From contig NC_037591.1 of assembly GCF_003073045.1 (NCBI RefSeq), forward strand, positions 24,461,319 to 24,525,318: DNA of 64,000 bases. Reading direction: 5' to 3'. Below the pieces are notes generated by a model. That model was not told the origin of the DNA and made no database searches. It saw only the letters and a program-made list of their open reading frames with translations. Both the position numbers and the translations under genes were made by a program. Positions 1-11,694 of this stretch are shown piece by piece; within the stretch, counting starts at the first letter, position 1, and every line of letters begins with the position of its first letter. Source of the stretch: Pomacea canaliculata. Lineage: Eukaryota > Mollusca > Gastropoda > Architaenioglossa > Ampullariidae.

Positions 1-527
1 ATTATAATGGTCAATAATTTATTTTACTGTTATTCTAGATAGCTGGCTGCTGGCATTTTAAGATGAAAGTGGTCACAGGGTGTGCAACTTCCCACCACAA
101 TCTGTTGAACCAGATCTCTGACCAGATGCAAGCTTCATTAATTAGAGCTATAAAGCTGATTCCTCATGTCCTATGCTTCCAGTTCTCCTGCACAAGTCAT
201 TAAGTAAGTGCAATTTACTTTTTGATTCATAATATTCATAATCCTTGTGCAGAAAGAAAATTTATGAAGCATATGTGACCATTAATGGTCAAAATGACTG
301 CTATGTTATTGTGTGCTGCAGATTTAAGGAAGGAGAAAAAGATAATACCTGAACTGTTTGAACACAGTCATTACACCACAGATAGTGTAGCTTTGTTGTG
401 ATGCTGCACTATAAGAGTGTGTTATTATTATACTTTTGATCTTGATTTGTGAAATCTTATTTGCCTTCTATATTTATTTCCATGCAGGTAACTACCAATA
501 ATCTAGCTGAATCTGCAAGGGACAAAA

Positions 528-2753
528 ATGTCGGAGGTGGAGAGTGATGACAAAAATGCTCCCACTCAACCAAAAAGGATACAGATAACTCCGATTAGAT
601 TTCGGTCTGTTTTCATTTCCTCTGCTTAATTTTAGGGAATTTTTTTGGTGGACATCATGTAGGGACACAAGGCTGTGTCCTCTTTCTGGTAAAATAGCAT
701 ACAGTGATAAACAAATTTTGTACAATAACAATAAAATGTTCTTTAAAAAATTTTTTAACAACCTATCAGCAGCTGACAGTTTTAAATGTACTAAGCTGAA
801 AAAGTTTATGCAAATGTATTCATTTGACACAGGGATGCACAGCTAACAGCGAAGGAGAGAAGGATGCCGAGGAATCACTATATGCTGACCATTCAGTTAT
901 GCAGCAATGTCCACCACCATTGCCATACTCTTTGCCACTAGTGGTTGGCACCAGCTCAAGGGTGTCCCCAAGTAGCAGCTTTCAAAAAAGGACTGTTTCA
1001 CCTTTGCCTTCACATCCCCAGCGCCTTCCGATTCCATTGTCTGGTTTTCAGCCTGCCAGCATAAAGACCCATAACCCCTTGGAAGGTAATTTAGAGCCAT
1101 TTTGTTTATATTCATTTTAGCTTTTTTTTTCTTTCCCTTGGCCAAGAGTTATGAACAGTGCTTTTATGAGTTAAACCGGAAGTGGAAAATCCCAGCCTTT
1201 TGCCATAGTGAAAAAATTTGAAACAAATATGGATCACATATCAAATAGATACGACAAATGGAAAAGAGTAACCAAAATTAGTGGTATTTTCCAGGCATTG
1301 TGAACTATAGCAAAGCTAGCAAAGATCAGTATTTTACATGTTTTCTGCTATTGTGTTCTTAGGTTAGAACTAAACTAGAGAAAGTTGTGATGCAACAACT
1401 CTTCTGGAAGAGATGAAGAATGATACAAACGACCTTAAAAGGATGTTTACATGGATGGAGGAACAAGAACAGGAAAGGCAAGTGACACGGCAAATCTGCC
1501 AGAGGGGTTCCAGTCTCCCTTAACAATCAGCAGAAGTTGTAGAGAGTCTTGAGTGAGATATGAAGACAGACCCAGAAAAAAAGGACATGCTTGGTATGTG
1601 CTTTATTCTGATTTGTTAGTAGGAGGAGTCAAATCTTTTTTTGTGATTCCCTTTAAAGGTTTCCATACCATACCATTCATTGTATAAAACTAATGACATG
1701 TTTGCAGTACTAAAAAGGAATAAAGGCATTGTTATGGTGGCATTGATTAGAGCTGATAGTAAATTTTCTGTAACCACTTTTGCTTGGTTGTATGAAACTT
1801 CCTGAATGGTTGCTGTCTTTTTTTGAGGGGGGTGTTGTCTTTAAAGACTAGTTCTCATAACAGGTATTATAATGTTGCCCACTGCAATTTTTTTTAAATG
1901 ATGTGTTTATTTTTGTCTGTTTTCAGGAATGCCATTTGGTGATGTGTGTCGGGCTTCACATTTAATCATGTAGTGAGGGGCATTCTATCTGTGCTATTTT
2001 CAACTGAGTTGGCCTGGTCTTACAACTTCACAGGGACTCAAGAACCAACCCTTCATTTTACAAACAGTTCAGGGTAAGGATTTAAATATTTGACTGTGTG
2101 TGTGTGTGTATATGGTACATTAATACATGCCTGTCATAAAATAGGACTGTTTGGATTGTTTCTTTATCTTTAGTTATGAACCTTAACATTTGACTCTGCT
2201 AGGTGCAGACAAGAATTTCATGAGTCATTAAAAAAAAACATGACAGGAAGATAAATCAGGCCTGGAGAACTGTCCCTACCTCATTTTATTGTGATTGAAT
2301 TACATTGCAAAAATAAAATATGGACACATGTTTACGCTATTTCTAGTGACTGTAGTCCTTTAATCAGCTGGTTAACACAGTGTAGAAAGGAATTAAAATG
2401 ACTGTTTATAGACATCTTTACAGTTCCCATGTATTGGGATTGTTTTTGAAATTAGTATTTCCAGAGTTTTTCTGCCTATAGAAATTCTAACTGAAATTCA
2501 AATGCAGTTCCACTTGTAGTTCCTTTCTGTTTATAACACTTTAAATTTTTATGCCACTTTACATATCAGTATAATTTGCTTGTACCTCTTTTTGTTTCAC
2601 CTTATATTCTGGATTTTAGGGTCAGTAACCTACAATTAAGTGATTACTTTTTTATGCAGACCTCATATTCTTATATTTGTTCTATTTTTAGATGCTGCAA
2701 GAAAAAGTTATCCTGAAGCTATGGATGCTGACTTGGTTAGCTGGTGCTAGGGA
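528..2753 (+). pseudogene. Decayed DUF4806-like gene (multi-exon)
   Basis: No intact gene is readable, but a row of exon-like pieces runs on the plus strand. An ATG at 528 starts MSEVESDDKNAPTQPKR. An exon of about 830-1085 sits between a cag acceptor and a gtaatt donor and is Ser/Pro-rich. A charged helical piece at about 1400-1500 reads LKRMFTWMEEQEQER. Pieces at 1500-1590 (FPLTI, then DMKTDPEKKDML) and 1960-2078 (VVRGILSVLFSTELAWSYNF, then TG) follow, then DAARKSYPEAMDADL at 2692-2740. The order FPL - DPEK - RRIL..L.S.ELA..YNW.G - A.KK.FP resembles the DUF4806 domain of uncharacterised animal proteins. The phases of the pieces do not match and internal stops occur, so I read it as a pseudogene. 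The family call comes from memory of the domain pattern, not a search. Confidence 0.4.
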
Positions 2754-3449
2754 TCAAGAGAATGGCAGAAGGGAAAGGGCTGAGCACAGCCTATACGTCA
2801 GTTAATTGTTCTGGGGTGGAGGACGAGTAAAGCTGTGCAACTTTCTACCTACAGTTGTAAAATTCTTGTACATAAACCTGCATATACTAAGTCTGGATTT
2901 ATATAATTATATAAAACTGTGGTATGATTATTATTTACTCTAACCCGTTAATTTATCAGTGAGGGTATTTTCACCCGATCCAATAAGAGATGTGTTGTGG
3001 TAAATTCAGAATCATTTATATGTTTACAGTTCTTTTCTAATACCTTCTAAAATTCTTGAACATAATTGTGTTTCAAACATGTGTTTGATGGTTTCCTTTT
3101 CTTAGTTATAAAAGTACAATTTAAAATTTTAATCTGTTTTAAAAGATTGTAGTTGATACCATAAGCTGCAATCCAACCTAGAACCTTTTATAGTTAATTT
3201 CATGACTGATTATTTTTAGAAATGTCTATGAAAGCATTGCTCTTTTTTTGACAGCAATTCAGTTTGTACTTATCATTTGATATATTGTCATAGATCTTTG
3301 AACCTTTTCTTTGGGAAAATGTAATTAGTGTTAAGGAAACTGCAATTTAATTTTAATGGTTTTGTCAGTGGATACATGATTTTGCATCGTTCTACAACTT
3401 ATAATTCAATAACGAATGTTGCATTAATATATCAAGAGGAAACATCTTT

Positions 3450-3690
3450 TATGTATACAAACAGACAATGCTTTAAAAAAATTTTGTATATTTTTAAAAT
3501 TATTTTTTTTTATCAGTTTGCTTTTTATCCTTATTTGTGATAACATTTTTACCTTGATAAATGATAAATTGTTTATGTATACAAATGAGACAATGCTTTA
3601 AAAAAAATTTGTATATTTAAAAAAAAATTTTATTAGTTTGCTTTTTATCCTTATTTTTACCTCAATAAACGCCAGTAAATGACAAATCAT
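3450..3690. repeat. Two-copy tandem repeat, ~120 bp AT-rich unit
   Basis: The segment starting near 3450 (tatgtatacaaacagacaat) recurs near 3575 with small differences. Both copies run through poly-A/poly-T stretches into a shared ttagtttgctttttatcc-like tail, then an aataaa-type end. It looks like a simple local duplication. Confidence 0.7.
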
Positions 3691-3788
3691 GTTTGTTTGT
3701 TTTTTTTATAACATTTTGCATTTTTGTGCACTCTTTTGCTGCTTGTTATAATTATTGCAAAATACACCAATTATTAATCCATTTGATA

Positions 3789-3877
3789 ATTGTTGGTATT
3801 TTTTAGGAATTTTAGCATGTCTTGATTTACAAATATGTAAATCAAGATATGCCGAAATACCTAAAAATACCAATAAT
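3789..3877. repeat. Near-perfect hairpin / palindrome
   Basis: The left arm (3789-3831, ending in cttgatttaca) is the reverse complement of the right arm (starting tgtaaatcaag, ending at 3877) with only a few mismatches over about 43 nt and a loop of a few bases. It could be a small foldback transposon or the stem of a structured RNA. No flanking target duplication was recognised. Confidence 0.75.
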
Positions 3878-3950
3878 TTGAAGATATATAAATAGTGGGA
3901 TATATATAAAAAAAAAGAAGAAAAAACAGATGGGACGTACCCAAGAGCCA

Positions 3951-6446
3951 TTAGGGTTGACTAGAGGACACAAGGGGGAGAGTCCCACGGTTGTTTCCCA
4001 GGTAAAACAGACATGACACCCTTGTTACGGCCCGCTTTCACTTTCGCCATGGGTCGGACGCCATTTTGTCATATGGCCCCCGGGTACTCATGACATGTGT
4101 CCCACCTGTAGCCAATATTCCTTTGCTGCTGGGGTTAGTCTCGAAAGTCATGCTAATATAGGAGTATCAAATAAGCATTTTTAATATGTTGACCTATTTG
4201 CAAAATTAAGAAAACTCGATCATCTACGTTTACGTTCATACTGAATGCTAAACCATCTGACCTTTCAAAGCAAGAAAGACGCCTCAGCTCTAAACATGGC
4301 CTTACTTCCTGTGTTCATAACCAGCAAATTCCCCCTTAAAATTTCTCCTTCGTTTGTTTGTCTGTTTTGCTTCTTCCTTTATATCGTAGGTTATTTTTGT
4401 ATGTAAGCATGTAAGCATATAAGCAAACAAATTTAAGTCTTACAAACCTTTTTCGTCATTTCTGCACGTCGATCGAACAGCAAGAATGTGACAAGAAGCT
4501 CCAGTGATCAAACGTTCCTCCCTGTCCGCTGTGTTCCAGGTGACAACGGGTGTTACCTGTCTATGCAGATGAGTAGACCTCTCCTCCGGAAATTCCCGAT
4601 GTGAGTAAAACGTATTACGAGCGATACCTTTCCGCTATTTTTAGCATGTTATCGCTTTGAATGGTGTAAAGTAGAAAAAGGACTTAATCTCTCCTCCTCC
4701 CAACCTTCCCAGGACAGGTATTGCCAGTATCTACGTACAAATGGATGTCACTGCAGGTCTTGTAATACACAATGCCCTTAAAAGTATAAAGAAATGATAG
4801 TCCATCAGAATCTATTTTTAACTCGAAACCTAATTTAATTTTGTGTCAATCTTGTTTCACACTCAACATACTGTCAAGAAATCAAAGTTAAAAGTGTTCC
4901 CCTCACACGACTTGACAAGCATAGTTTAAGATGCCCACCTGACTTTGCAGTTGTAATCTGGATTGACATGCTCTCCGCCTGAACATCAGTATTTTGTTAT
5001 ACAAATAGACAGCTTTCGTTCGCCCAAAGGTGTCTTATCGATACCTAAATAAAGTTTAAAATAAGCCTCAAACCGCCAACGTTCTCTTGAGTACACTAGC
5101 AACCAGAACATAGAACATCCAACTGGTGTGGGTGAAAAAAAACCAAACAAACAAAAAAGCAAACAAACAAGAACTGCTTAAAGCAAATTGAGAAAATGTA
5201 CAAACAAAATTTGCACACAGCAGCAGCTGATTTGAAATGCAATTTGTACACAACAGCATATATAAAATATGTACACACTATTTGGTCTGGGAAAAGAACC
5301 ACAATGATGATTACGATTATAGTCAACCTTGTATGACGAGGACTTTTAGACATACGTAAATTATTAAATAGTCGAATACTTACAACAATTTCTTGTTTAT
5401 CGAAGATAACATGCTGCAGAGTGTAAACAAACACAAACCAAGTCTATTAATGTAACAATTTTCTTTCACATTTTTTAAAATTTCACTATGAACATAAGAT
5501 ACAGTTAGTTGCTGATATAGAGCTCAGTATTCACCAAATGTTATTTCTCTATTTAGATTTTTGAACACGAACTTTAAATAAAACATCTGTTTCAAGTAGT
5601 GCTTAAAGTTCTTGACTACATCGGCTTACTCCTGCTTTTACAAAATTGTCTGTTGGCACGTTTGGAGTCATACTGAAGAGAATGAGCCAACAAAGAGTTT
5701 CATCAAGAAATGACATTATTTTCAGCATTCTTGAAACCAAGTGGCATTCACTTTATTCCACTGTTCATGGACTGGCAACACGTGCTTCAATGAACGACAT
5801 AAAAAAAGAAGCGCGAGCGCGCACACACACACAAAGAAGTGGCACGCGCACACGTTAGCATAATATGTCAGAAACAATACTTACAAATGTTGGCAAATTT
5901 GTTCTCAAATAAAAGAAAACACTTCAGATCTGTTATAGTGACAATTTTCCAGTAATTCCAATTGATGATGTTGAGCGAAGGAAGAAAATGATCTCCGATG
6001 CATTTGTGTTTCTACCTATGCATGATGACACTGTTACAAAATTGTCGAGAATATGGATAATCGTTATTCCCTCATTTACTTCAAATTACAGAGATTTTAA
6101 TGCAGAACTAGTGATTCAGTCTGCTAGCATAGAAGAACATAATAAGTAGTGTAATTAAATATGTTAATGTAACATCAACACAGACGGCATACAAAAACTA
6201 AGTTGTAAATTTAAAGCATTTCTGTGTTGGAAGTATAATGTGTAATTATAATAACAATAATCATCAAGTAATACACTCAAACGTAGATTCATATCTAGAA
6301 TGAAATATTTCCAATTAAGCTCATCATTTGGAATGCTAGAAACTGCTGCTGACTATGATGGATTTCCAATGTTCTGTGGGTGTCGTTCTAATGTACTGCC
6401 TCATACTATACCACATCAAATAGAAAATGTCATCTGGAAATCTGTC
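3951..6446. other. 3' flank of TRIM copy 1, with paralogous 3'-UTR sequence
   Basis: No coding region. From about 4710 to 5960 the sequence matches 32990-35310 in order, with indels. The stretch 5060-5300 also matches the 3'-UTRs of genes 4 and 5 (shared phrases such as ttctcttgagtacactag and cacacagcagcagctgattt). The 4520-4680 part resembles the flanks near 24270, 48750 and 58640. It is therefore an old copy of the array's downstream flank. Confidence 0.6.
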
Positions 6447-8449
6447 CTAGTAGACGACAGGTACTCTCAGGACCCATCCATCACTACATCCAATCAGCAG
6501 CTGACCGTTAAGGTCAAGGTTCAGAGCTGTGGGCCGCACCATGTCACCACTGCCAGGAAGGAAGCAGACAAAGTTGATGCCACGGTGTGATACTGTTGTC
6601 ACGTGCACACAGTCGTTCATCCAATCAGCGATCAGCAGCACGTCTTTGCCATAGAAGCAGACGTCTGATGGGAAGAAGTTCTTTTCCTTGTAGGTCGCTA
6701 TGGGGTCGTCAGATTTGTTAGAATACAGACGTACAACACGGGAACGCCGGCTACCCTCTGTATTCTCGTTTGTTTTCATTGATTTATCATCTGAGTTCTT
6801 ATTCTCATCTTCGTCTACTGCAGCAAAGAACGTCCCTTGCTCGTTTGAATCAAAGTTGTGTGCCCTGTGTAACTGTGGGCTCAATAAAAGAGTAAGTGTT
6901 TCTTTTTCATCTCTTTGTTCATCTTCTATTGAACAGATACTAAACACACCCGTTTCAAAGTCCTGACTTAACAAATGCATACTTTTATTCTTAGAACCAA
7001 GATGACAGAACGATGGCTCTTCCCATGGCAAAATGTCATCCTTACGTGTAACGCATGATATCCGCATTCCGTAGTCTGTCTCAGGTCCTCTTGAACCATC
7101 AGAGTTGACATTTACACCTTTCTCTTTAGAGTAGTCGCCTCCTGTTCCGCCATAAAACACATCGATACTTCCGTCCTTCCTCTGCCTCATAGCATGCACT
7201 TCCCGACATCCTCTATCGCCAAATCGACCCACGCGAACGATGTCTGCGGTTTTCTTGCTTGGAAAAATCTGTTTGACTGGTGACCCGATAAATGTCTTCA
7301 TGTAGCGGTCCTCAATGTAGTTATAGAAGTCACCGTGGAGTACATGGCGGTAAGTCGTGACAGGCAGTCCATCTTCTCGTTCTCTCAGTTGCTCTGAGCT
7401 TCCTTCTCCCCGTGTCATCTCTCTCTCCACCTGCAGGACCTCCGTGTCACAGGTGGAACTCAGCGCGTGTTGAGCGCGGGATTGAAGTTTGAGAAGTGAG
7501 TTGAGCTCACCTTGTACTCGCTGTGTGTCAGCGGCCAGATCTTTCTCCAAATCATCGGAAGCTTTCTTGAGTTCCATAAGTGCTTGGTCGCGATCATTTT
7601 GCTTTTTCCTTGCCAGGCACAATGCACGTCATACCGGACTTGATCTGTCGGACGTTAAATAAAACATGCTTGATTGCTAAACTGTTCATACACTGCAACG
7701 TTACCATTAACAAAGTGTTTTTAAGACCTAAAATACTATGGTTTATTTTTATGACCCCCTTTAATTTTAAATATATCTTTAACTTATTACTAATTTTTCT
7801 TTGTTGTTTATATTTTTTATTCTTCCCAATATTTTAGGATTTAATTACCAATGATGCGAAGAAGACCATTAATTACGTTTTTCCATACAAGGTCGGTATT
7901 GCTATTAGAAGGACCTACCTGTTCCGTATACATGTTTGCACAGCTCGCTTTTCTAGGGCTCTTGTTCGCACTTTGTTTACAAAGATTCCAATTTGTTTTT
8001 AGGCGAGTGATCGCATTCTTTAAAGGATTTAATGTTTTTCAATCGTTTTCTTACAGCGAGAGACGTTTCTGGCAAATCTTCAGTAAACATTACCGATGCC
8101 ATCGTGTTATGAGTTTACATCTGTTATACAGATGCTTTGGTCACATTGTGTACAGTAAATATAACACACCCTCCTTAGTGTGTACAGGACACATGGAGTG
8201 ACTTCCCTCAATGCGCGCCCTCTCCAGAGCTTCCTCCGTGAAGTAGAAGTTGACTTGTAGAGCAGACACACCACCTGGCGGTACAGTAGCAGGAGCTCTA
8301 CAGGTAGGACACGGGATGATGTTTCCATATCTGTATGCCAGTTCCTCAAGACACGGTAGACAGAAGGTGTGATGACAGGGTAGGAATCTGGGCGAGGTGT
8401 AAACTTCTGTGCAAACTGCACACGTCATGTTATCCTGCGTGGCAGCCAT
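6447..8449 (-). pseudogene. TRIM-like RING/B-box/propeller gene 1, damaged
   Basis: The first exon homology runs 8449 down to a conserved gtaggt donor at 7919. The RING reads normally (CAVC, then PCHHTFCLPC, then CPTC), but an indel in the B-box creates a stop at 8141, so the open frame is only 102 aa. The second exon homology begins at about 7644 after a cag acceptor. A small net +7 change relative to gene 2 just inside the exon puts the long frame (6447-7622, 391 codons) out of phase with exon 1. The propeller half is otherwise open to the stop and ends RPTALNLDLNGQLLIG. Exon 2 is most like gene 2, so these two form a subfamily. Either it is a young pseudogene or it makes a RING-only product; I favour pseudogene because both exons carry independent damage. 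Confidence 0.75.
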
Positions 8450-8517
8450 GTTTGATCTTTTTTTGATGTTTCGATGCTCACCAAGTTATAAGCTTTTCAT
8501 TCACCCTCAAACAATCC
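8450..8517 (-). promoter_or_regulatory. 5'-UTR segment with conserved splice acceptor
   Basis: On the minus strand a ttatttcag acceptor precedes ggattgtttgag, ending the intron just upstream of the ATG. The same motif lies ~70 nt above the start codon in genes 3, 4, 5, 6 and 7. It implies an upstream non-coding exon, which I could not locate. Confidence 0.55.
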
Positions 8518-9651
8518 CTGAAATAAAAGCATTACCATAGGAGTGTTGTAGGTAATTTAGACATCCAACTGAGTAAATGGACAGAAAGAAATGAAGTGAC
8601 AGGAGAGAGTTAATCTAATATACTTCTTTTGTGCAAGCGTACCCATGATCATATGACTTGGCAAGCATCTTTGTTATACCTACCATTAGTTTTATCGTGT
8701 CTTATATTTATATTTATATTTAACCCTTATATTTATTTTGCTATGCGGGTCAGAAGAAAACTAAAATATCGTGTGCCCCTAAAGCTACGCCAGCCACATA
8801 AATAAGAACACGCCATTATGAACATACCTTCACACTTTGGTTGAAAATCTCTGGTGTAGAGGGTCTGGCATCAACCACGAACTGTTCCAAAAATCTATCA
8901 ATAGGACTTTTACATAACATTATAAACAACAGACTGAACATTCAGCGTGAAAACGACACATCACGATATTTTTATCATTAATGAACACCTATCAACCTTA
9001 AAAGCTAATACCTGCTCTGTTGCTAACACCACTAGAGAGCAAACCTAAGCAGTCTACTCATATTCGTAGAGTTTTCCCTCCGGATATTCCCGATTGTCTT
9101 GCGCTACTTTCACAAAGACCTTTCCTAGAAATTTTTATTTGTTTAATCTCGGGATCGTGTGAAAGACGAACCTCTCGAAGCACTGCTTGCGATATGCAAC
9201 TTCATTATTTCTATTCACTGATCTAAAACCTTCACCACAAAAAGGAAAAAAATGGCACACATCCGAAAAAATGTGTAAACGTTTGCCACGTAACACAGCA
9301 TTCCTCTGTATTCCTGATAATATGACTCATGTCTGTTCATTCCGTTTGTTACTTTGTCTGTCAATTATTTGTATCGCTCTACTAATAAACAAAGTCCAGT
9401 ATTACATCATCTTTGCCCCCAACCCATTAATTAGTGGAGACACAAGAAATCTTTCAATTATTGTGATATGTACAGTAGGTAGTGAGGTCAGCGATTTTGA
9501 TGCATATTTGAGGTTTTGTTCAATTCTCTAGCCATAGAATGTTTACCGGATAAAGAAACCTGTCAAAGGCCATCATACAATGTGACGCGTGAAAAAGTGG
9601 CCAGCCTCCATGGGAAGGTAGGGATCAGGAAGTGTAAGTCGAAGAGATTAA

Positions 9652-9944
9652 TGTCTACTTCTTCTCTACTGACCTTGTACAAGAGATGTTGAAAGTGATG
9701 CCCGGCTGTGTCAATACACGTTTGTGACCGTCGCTGAGATACTGCGAGTGTTGTTCTTCAGGTCATCTAATATTTTTGGATTATCTGCGTAACTGTCGCA
9801 CTCCCGTTGCCCCACAGGTAAAAGTCACAAGTGGTTAGGTCCAGTGAACTCCGAGGCAACAAACCTTTCACTTTGTTCCTACGTTTCCAGTTCGTCACCA
9901 GTCTTTGCAAGCTCCTATATGATGATGTTGTTTCGTCGTGACTG
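9652..9944 (-). mobile_element. Mariner/Tc1-type transposase 3' relic
   Basis: The minus-strand translation gives LVTNWKRRNKVKGLLPRSSL followed by DLTTCDFYLWGN, the mariner-like pattern PPRSPDLTPCDFFLWG near the last catalytic Asp/Glu. After a frame break it reads LDDLKNNTRSISATVTNVY, the usual C-terminal helix. Only this fragment remains; no terminal repeats were seen. A better preserved copy lies at 56719-56997 with the same left boundary. Confidence 0.75.
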
Positions 9945-10544
9945 TCGCGGGTCGCCCCCAGCGTCGCCAGATGTACACTCACAGCTGCTCACACAGCCAC
10001 ATGAACACACACACACTCGATCAGCCAGAGGTGGGACACGACGTACCTAGCGATCGTTTGATGAACGTAGACCACAACAAACACGAAATGAACGGTACAA
10101 ATACGAAGTTTAATAAAAAAAATGTAGATACAAATCAGAAAAAAGAGACAAAAAAATTTAAAAATACACTTGCACAAAGCAATTGCAATTACACTTGCAC
10201 AAGCAAGAAAACTATCTAGCGGGTGATTCCACCCGTAAATGTAGAGGTCGCCCTCCCCGCCTGTAACTCGCGTGAGGCTCGCTAAAGATGGCTGCTGTAT
10301 ACTTTATGCTGTATGATGCGGAAAGAAATCTTCTCAGAAACAGATTAATTCGCGATCGAACTAATCCCATTGATCCATGGGATCTTTTCTACTCTATCGG
10401 CGACTAAGAATTTGACATAATGACATCGTGGAGATCGTCGATGACATGCCAGTGGACTTAGTAATTACAAATCGGGGGCGCAGTGTCACACCTACATAAC
10501 AAATGTGTCTTGCCCTCCGTTTTTATGCAACGGGTGCCTTTCAG

Positions 10545-10630
10545 AATGTGTATGTGTGTTTGGTGTGTGTGGTATGTGTGTGTGTGTTGTGTGGTGTGTG
10601 TGTGGTCTGTGTTATCTGTGTCTGTGCTGA
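10545..10630. repeat. (TG)n-rich microsatellite
   Basis: A run dominated by tg/gtgtg steps with scattered interruptions. Its Val/Cys-rich translations in two frames are repeat artefacts. Confidence 0.85.
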
Positions 10631-11694
10631 TCTACCAGGCGTCTCCCAAGAACGGCTTGCCGGATTATTAACCGTCACGAGAAACTGAAAAAATACAAAA
10701 CCCTCCAGTGATAGTTGCTTAGTTTTGACACAAGTAACGCTGTTGTGTCCTTCCTCCGAGTAACCACGATATCTTGCCGAGAAGATTAGCAGACGAACTT
10801 GCGTATGACGTAGGACAAAGACAGACAGGAAAAGTCAGTGATCATTGCTAGCTGAAACTCGTGATCGGCAGTGTCTCGTTTGCTAAGTTAGGTTTTAAAT
10901 TGTGCTTTTCAAAGTATTATTTTAAAAATTATAGAAAACAGTCTCACTTGGCAAGCAGTCTTGGTCACATCACGAACTAAATACAAGTTCATGGTCACAT
11001 GTCGTAAGGTCACGTGACGGAGAACGAGACTTCGTCTATGCAAACGAAGGAGTTCCGATGAATTTCTTTTATTAAGCACAACATTCTACAAAACCTTCTA
11101 CTTGTTCTACATGAACAAACGCGAAAATAGACAAGATTCAAATTGATCCTACTCTTTATGAGATTCTAATAAGTTTTATTTTGCTTTGCAATCCCTTCAA
11201 CCGCAGTCTTGTTTTTGCAGCTTAGTTTCTTTTGCCAAAATAAAAACACAACATACTATTAAGACAAGACTCTACATTACTATTCAGCAAACTTCGTACT
11301 TTTTTCTCATACTTTGTAACAGCATGTGTTGTGCGCATGTGTAGCATAAACTTCAATCTGTTTAATCCCTTTGAGAGTCTTATAAGAATATAAACCTTTA
11401 AAGATGATGAAATATAATTGTTATAGTGTTTAGTCACATACTAAAAAGGATTACAAGCTTTTATTTTTTAGCCTTTGCACACAAAGACGGCATAAAGTTC
11501 AGAGAATCTTTGCTGTGCTGCTGTCTTGAGCAATTATTTTAAACCATTAAAGTTTTATTGTTGACATACATTCCACACATTAGCATTTAAATGTATTTCC
11601 TCCTTTTTTGTTCTTCATGTTCTATCGGTTTCATTGTCATGTACTGCCTAGTATAATGCCACACCCGACAGAAAATTTTATCATGAAATCTGTC

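Larger units (their letters stand above)
2754..3950. other. AT-rich region without a gene
   Basis: No credible coding sequence. It contains a tandem duplication near 3450-3690 and a long hairpin at 3789-3877, listed separately. The short open frames here have AT-driven composition (Phe, Ile, Lys, Tyr runs) and match no domain I know. Confidence 0.6.
8518..11694. other. Intergenic region between TRIM copies 1 and 2
   Basis: No host gene was recognised. It holds a mariner-type relic (9652-9944), a TG-rich microsatellite near 10545-10630, and a stretch at 8940-9110 that resembles 58090-58250. The 3' end next to gene 2 (11460-11694) is probably that gene's 3'-UTR. Confidence 0.5.
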
